Positions 61,692 through 64,000 of a stretch of DNA of 64,000 bases are shown piece by piece. The notes under the pieces were generated by a model. It was not told where the DNA came from, did no database searches, and was given only the letters and a program-made list of their open reading frames with translations. The translations under genes and the position numbers were made by a program. Numbering within the stretch: position 1 is the first letter of the stretch; every line of letters begins with the position of its first letter. The stretch is from CAWGET01 sp963821715 (GTDB taxonomy: Bacteria > Bacteroidota > Ignavibacteria > Ignavibacteriales > Melioribacteraceae): assembly GCA_963821715.1 (NCBI GenBank), contig CAWGET010000006.1, positions 930,001 to 994,000 on the forward strand, in the 5' to 3' direction.

Positions 61692-61865
61692 ATGTTAAAA
61701 TGGGCATTAATATTTTTTGTAATAGCAATAATCGCAGCTATTTTCGGATTCGGTGGAATTGCCGGAGCAGCAGCAGGAGTTGCTGAAATTCTTTTCTACA
61801 TTTTTCTTGTAATTTTTATTGTTATGCTCATTATGGGATTAGTTGGCGGAAAGAAAGTAGTATAA
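61692..61865 (+). CDS. DUF1328-family small membrane protein (YtjA-like)
   Basis: A 57-residue protein behind GAGGAGGG, a near-perfect ribosome-binding site. MLKWALIFFVIAIIAAIFGF, GGIAGAAAGVAEILFYIFLV and a short GGKKVV end match the UPF0391/DUF1328 pattern of two membrane helices separated by a Gly/Ala-rich turn. Such proteins are widespread and often stress-regulated, with unknown function. It is divergent from the frameshifted beta-barrel gene and ends at a terminator. Confidence 0.92.
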   Translation: MLKWALIFFVIAIIAAIFGFGGIAGAAAGVAEILFYIFLVIFIVMLIMGLVGGKKVV

Positions 61866-61889
61866 ATCAATTTATTATAGATTGAATTT

Positions 61890-61915
61890 AAGCCCGGTTT
61901 AGCCGGGCTTTTTAA
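61890..61915 (+). terminator. Rho-independent terminator
   Basis: AAGCCCGG-TTTA-GCCGGGCTT followed by TTTAAATTTTT, 24 bases after the DUF1328 gene stop. Confidence 0.9.
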
Positions 61916-61935
61916 ATTTTTAACCAGGAAATTTT

Positions 61936-63609
61936 ATGGGAATTAATTTTAGGGCCGAATATCTTAAACGCTATAAAGATATGGCGTTGTTATTGATTAA
62001 GTATGGTCACTCCGATCTTGTATCAAAAATGGGGATGGATTCTTTACTCGAAAGTAAAGACGATTTAGTTGAAACCGATTCATCAAAAGCTGAAGAATTA
62101 CCGGAAGATCTCGAAAAACTTGGACCTACTTATATTAAACTCGGACAATTTTTATCGACAAGATCCGATCTTCTTCCTTCAGAATATCTTGATGCGCTGT
62201 CTCGTCTTCAGGATGAAGTGGAACCGGTTCCGTTTGAAGTTGTGGAAAAAACCTTTGCAGCCGAACTTGGCGTAAGAATTTCAAAGGCCTTTTTAAATTT
62301 TGACGAAGAACCGATGGCGGCAGCTTCATTGGGACAAGTACATAAAGCCGAATTGCGAAGCGGGAAAATAGTTGCGGTTAAAATTCAACGTCCGGATATC
62401 CGCGACAAAATTTTTACCGACCTTGAAGCGTTTGAAGATGTTGCTGAATTTTTAGACGAGCATACGGAAGCAGGGGAAAAATTAAAATTCAAAGTGATGA
62501 TTGAAGAGTTTCGCAAAGCTTTAATCCGCGAGCTCGATTACAAAACCGAAGCGCGGAATCTAACTACAATAAAAAATAATCTTAAAGATTATCCTAATAT
62601 TGTAATTCCTCTTCCGGTTGAAGATTATACAACTTCCAAAATTTTAACAATGGAATTCATTGTCGGCAAAAAGATAACCCAGATTACACCTTTGGGTAAA
62701 ATGGATTTCGACGGCAAGGCTCTCGCGGACGAACTCTTCAAAGCCTATCTTCAGCAGATTTTGGTAGATGGTTTTTATCACGCCGACCCTCATCCCGGAA
62801 ATATTTTTATTACCGAAGATCATAAGCTGGCGCTCCTCGATCTAGGAATGGTTGCTCACGTTTCTGATAGAGTTCAAAAAAAATTACTGCAGTTTCTTTT
62901 TGATGTTAGCGAAGGAAACGGAGAAAGCGCGGGTAAACACATTTTGGAGATGAGCGAAAAAACTGAGGACTTTAATGAGAAAGAATTTTACTCAAAGATC
63001 AATGACCTCGTGATTAAATACCAGAACTTATCCGTTTCTCAAATTGAAGTCGGACGAATAGTTTTAGAGGTAACCCAAATTTCCACCAATACCGGAATAA
63101 TATTCCCGCGCGAAATGACTCTTCTGGGTAAAAGTCTGCTCAATTTGGATAAAGTCGGCAGAAGTCTCGATCCCGATTTCAATCCTAACGAATCGATACA
63201 TCGTCATTCAGCAGATCTTCTTTCAGATAAGATGCGCCAGGACGCTTCCGCAAAAGGATTTTTTAATACGTTGCTGGATACAAAAGAATTTTTTACGATG
63301 CTCCCCGAAAGGATAAATACAATTCTCGGGAATTTAGCAACAAATAAATTGTCGGTAAACGTAAACGCGATTGATGAAAAATACTTAATGACCGGAATTC
63401 AGAAAATTGCAAACCGAGTTACTTCCGGTTTAATTCTTGCCGCTTTAATAATCGGCGCGGCTTTGATGATGAACGTTCCAACGAATTTTACGGTTTTCGG
63501 TTATCCGGGAATCGCGATTATCTTTTTCCTTATTGCGGCCGTCGGCGGTTTAGCGCTCGTTTATCAAATAATTTTCGGAGATGAGAAAAAACAGAAAGAG
63601 CACAAATAA
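61936..63609 (+). CDS. UbiB/ABC1-family atypical kinase
   Basis: A 557-residue protein of the UbiB/AarF family. The KxGQ motif is present in GPTYIKLGQFLSTRSDLLP, the Ala-rich nucleotide-binding loop in AAASLGQVHKAEL, and the conserved Lys in VAVKIQRPDI. The catalytic-loop motif is FYHADPHPGNIFI and the DFG-like motif LALLDLGMVAHV. The last 60 residues form two membrane helices (SGLILAALIIGAALMM and VFGYPGIAIIFFLIAAV), giving membrane anchoring. The family has an atypical ATPase/kinase fold and is needed for isoprenoid quinone synthesis in some bacteria; the role of this member is not certain. The following gene overlaps its stop by one base. Confidence 0.94.
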   Translation: MGINFRAEYLKRYKDMALLLIKYGHSDLVSKMGMDSLLESKDDLVETDSSKAEELPEDLEKLGPTYIKLGQFLSTRSDLLPSEYLDALSRLQDEVEPVPFEVVEKTFAAELGVRISKAFLNFDEEPMAAASLGQVHKAELRSGKIVAVKIQRPDIRDKIFTDLEAFEDVAEFLDEHTEAGEKLKFKVMIEEFRKALIRELDYKTEARNLTTIKNNLKDYPNIVIPLPVEDYTTSKILTMEFIVGKKITQITPLGKMDFDGKALADELFKAYLQQILVDGFYHADPHPGNIFITEDHKLALLDLGMVAHVSDRVQKKLLQFLFDVSEGNGESAGKHILEMSEKTEDFNEKEFYSKINDLVIKYQNLSVSQIEVGRIVLEVTQISTNTGIIFPREMTLLGKSLLNLDKVGRSLDPDFNPNESIHRHSADLLSDKMRQDASAKGFFNTLLDTKEFFTMLPERINTILGNLATNKLSVNVNAIDEKYLMTGIQKIANRVTSGLILAALIIGAALMMNVPTNFTVFGYPGIAIIFFLIAAVGGLALVYQIIFGDEKKQKEHK

Positions 63610-64000
63610 TGTTAGAGATAGCATCTGTTTTAATACTCGCATCCGTACATCTGTTTGCACAGAAATTAACATTCATCCAATATAAACCTCGCAGCGCTTA
63701 TCTTTCCTTTGCCGGCGGAGTAAGCGTCGCTTATGTTTTCATTCACCTTCTTCCTGAACTTTTAGAAGCGCAAAAATTTTTAGAAGAAGACCTGCTCGCT
63801 TCAGTAAAATATTTAGAAAATCATGCGTTTTTAATCGCGCTTATTGGGTTAATAGTTTTTTACGGACTTGAACGCCTCGCGAAAATTCATAAGAAGAAAA
63901 CGAAAAGTTTTTCCCCCAAGTTATACTGGATCCATATTTTCTCGTTTGCCGTTTATAATTTTATAATCGGTTACGGAATTTTACATAGAGAAAATATGAG
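63609..64000 (+). CDS. Polytopic membrane protein (3' end beyond window)
   Basis: An ATG at 63609 overlaps the UbiB-like gene's stop by one base, and the frame then stays open to the window end (about 130 residues). It has a hydrophobic start (LEIASVLILASVHLFAQKLT), a second segment (YLSFAGGVSVAYVFIHLLPE) and further helices (LIALIGLIVFYGLERLAKI and YWIHIFSFAVYNFIIGYGI). HLLPE within a glycine-rich helix resembles metal-transport (ZIP) proteins, but no other ZIP motif is visible, so the family is not assigned. It is co-transcribed with the UbiB-like gene. Confidence 0.75.
   Translation, partial: MLEIASVLILASVHLFAQKLTFIQYKPRSAYLSFAGGVSVAYVFIHLLPELLEAQKFLEEDLLASVKYLENHAFLIALIGLIVFYGLERLAKIHKKKTKSFSPKLYWIHIFSFAVYNFIIGYGILHRENM

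Noticed and set aside
1..64000. tRNA, rRNA, CRISPR, insertion sequences and prophage
   Set aside because: No cloverleaf with a GTTCGAATC-like arm, no regular repeat-spacer array and no transposase or phage structural gene was found on reading through; a tool search could still reveal a weak case.

Overview
This looks like a chromosomal stretch (about 37-40% GC by eye) from a free-living Bacteroidota/Chlorobi-group bacterium, most likely of the Ignavibacteria. The inference rests on several traits seen here: type IX secretion (T9SS) C-terminal sorting domains with the NYPNPFNPST signature, a TTG-N20-TAnnTTTG promoter before rpsT, a bacterial GGGP-synthase-family enzyme, S46 dipeptidyl-peptidases, M13 peptidase and TonB-dependent transport. 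No rRNA, tRNA, CRISPR, insertion sequence or prophage was recognised.

Layout. 1-9047 (mostly minus strand): two overlapping parvulin-type PPIase lipoproteins, a beta-class DNA methyltransferase abutting metG, a frameshifted long-chain acyl-CoA ligase and a HGSNAT-like membrane acyltransferase. 9187-17241 (mostly plus): a YqaA/DedA protein, a T9SS-secreted protein, two small envelope proteins on the minus strand, rhomboid protease, dicarboxylate/amino-acid symporter, lgt, a small lipoprotein and a 108-aa protein that is only signal peptide plus T9SS sorting domain. 17718-20290 (minus): class I aldolase and PBP4-type DacB. 20912-27945 (plus): Wzz/BY-kinase, SLBB protein, GGGP synthase, secreted subtilisin. 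28017-34617 (minus, apart from a small plus-strand toxin-antitoxin-like pair): SDR protein, metallophosphoesterase, glgA overlapping an ADP-forming acyl-CoA synthetase. 34.7-36.8 kb is a decayed accessory patch (ORF6N protein, frameshifted AlkD-like gene, remains of an addiction module). 36943-41506 (plus): M13 peptidase and an ABC-2 exporter. 42079-52164 (minus): TonB receptor, isochorismatase, corrinoid adenosyltransferase, S9 peptidase and two S46 peptidases, which together look like a peptide-scavenging and possibly corrinoid-related group. 52816-64000: phosphomannomutase, Ca/Na-type exchanger, chemotaxis receptor with a c-type heme motif, rpsT, a GlmU-like nucleotidyltransferase, small beta-barrel proteins, DUF1328 protein, UbiB kinase and a partial membrane protein.

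Two features cut across the window. First, at least eight single-base indels break seven otherwise recognisable genes, several at short homopolymers. This is either uncorrected sequencing error or widespread recent decay, and it must be settled before any of these genes is called dead. Second, the intergenic spaces carry several families of short hairpin repeats, often as pairs in which the stem sequence differs between copies while pairing, loop and flanks are kept.

All function calls come from reading protein motifs by eye. No database search was run.
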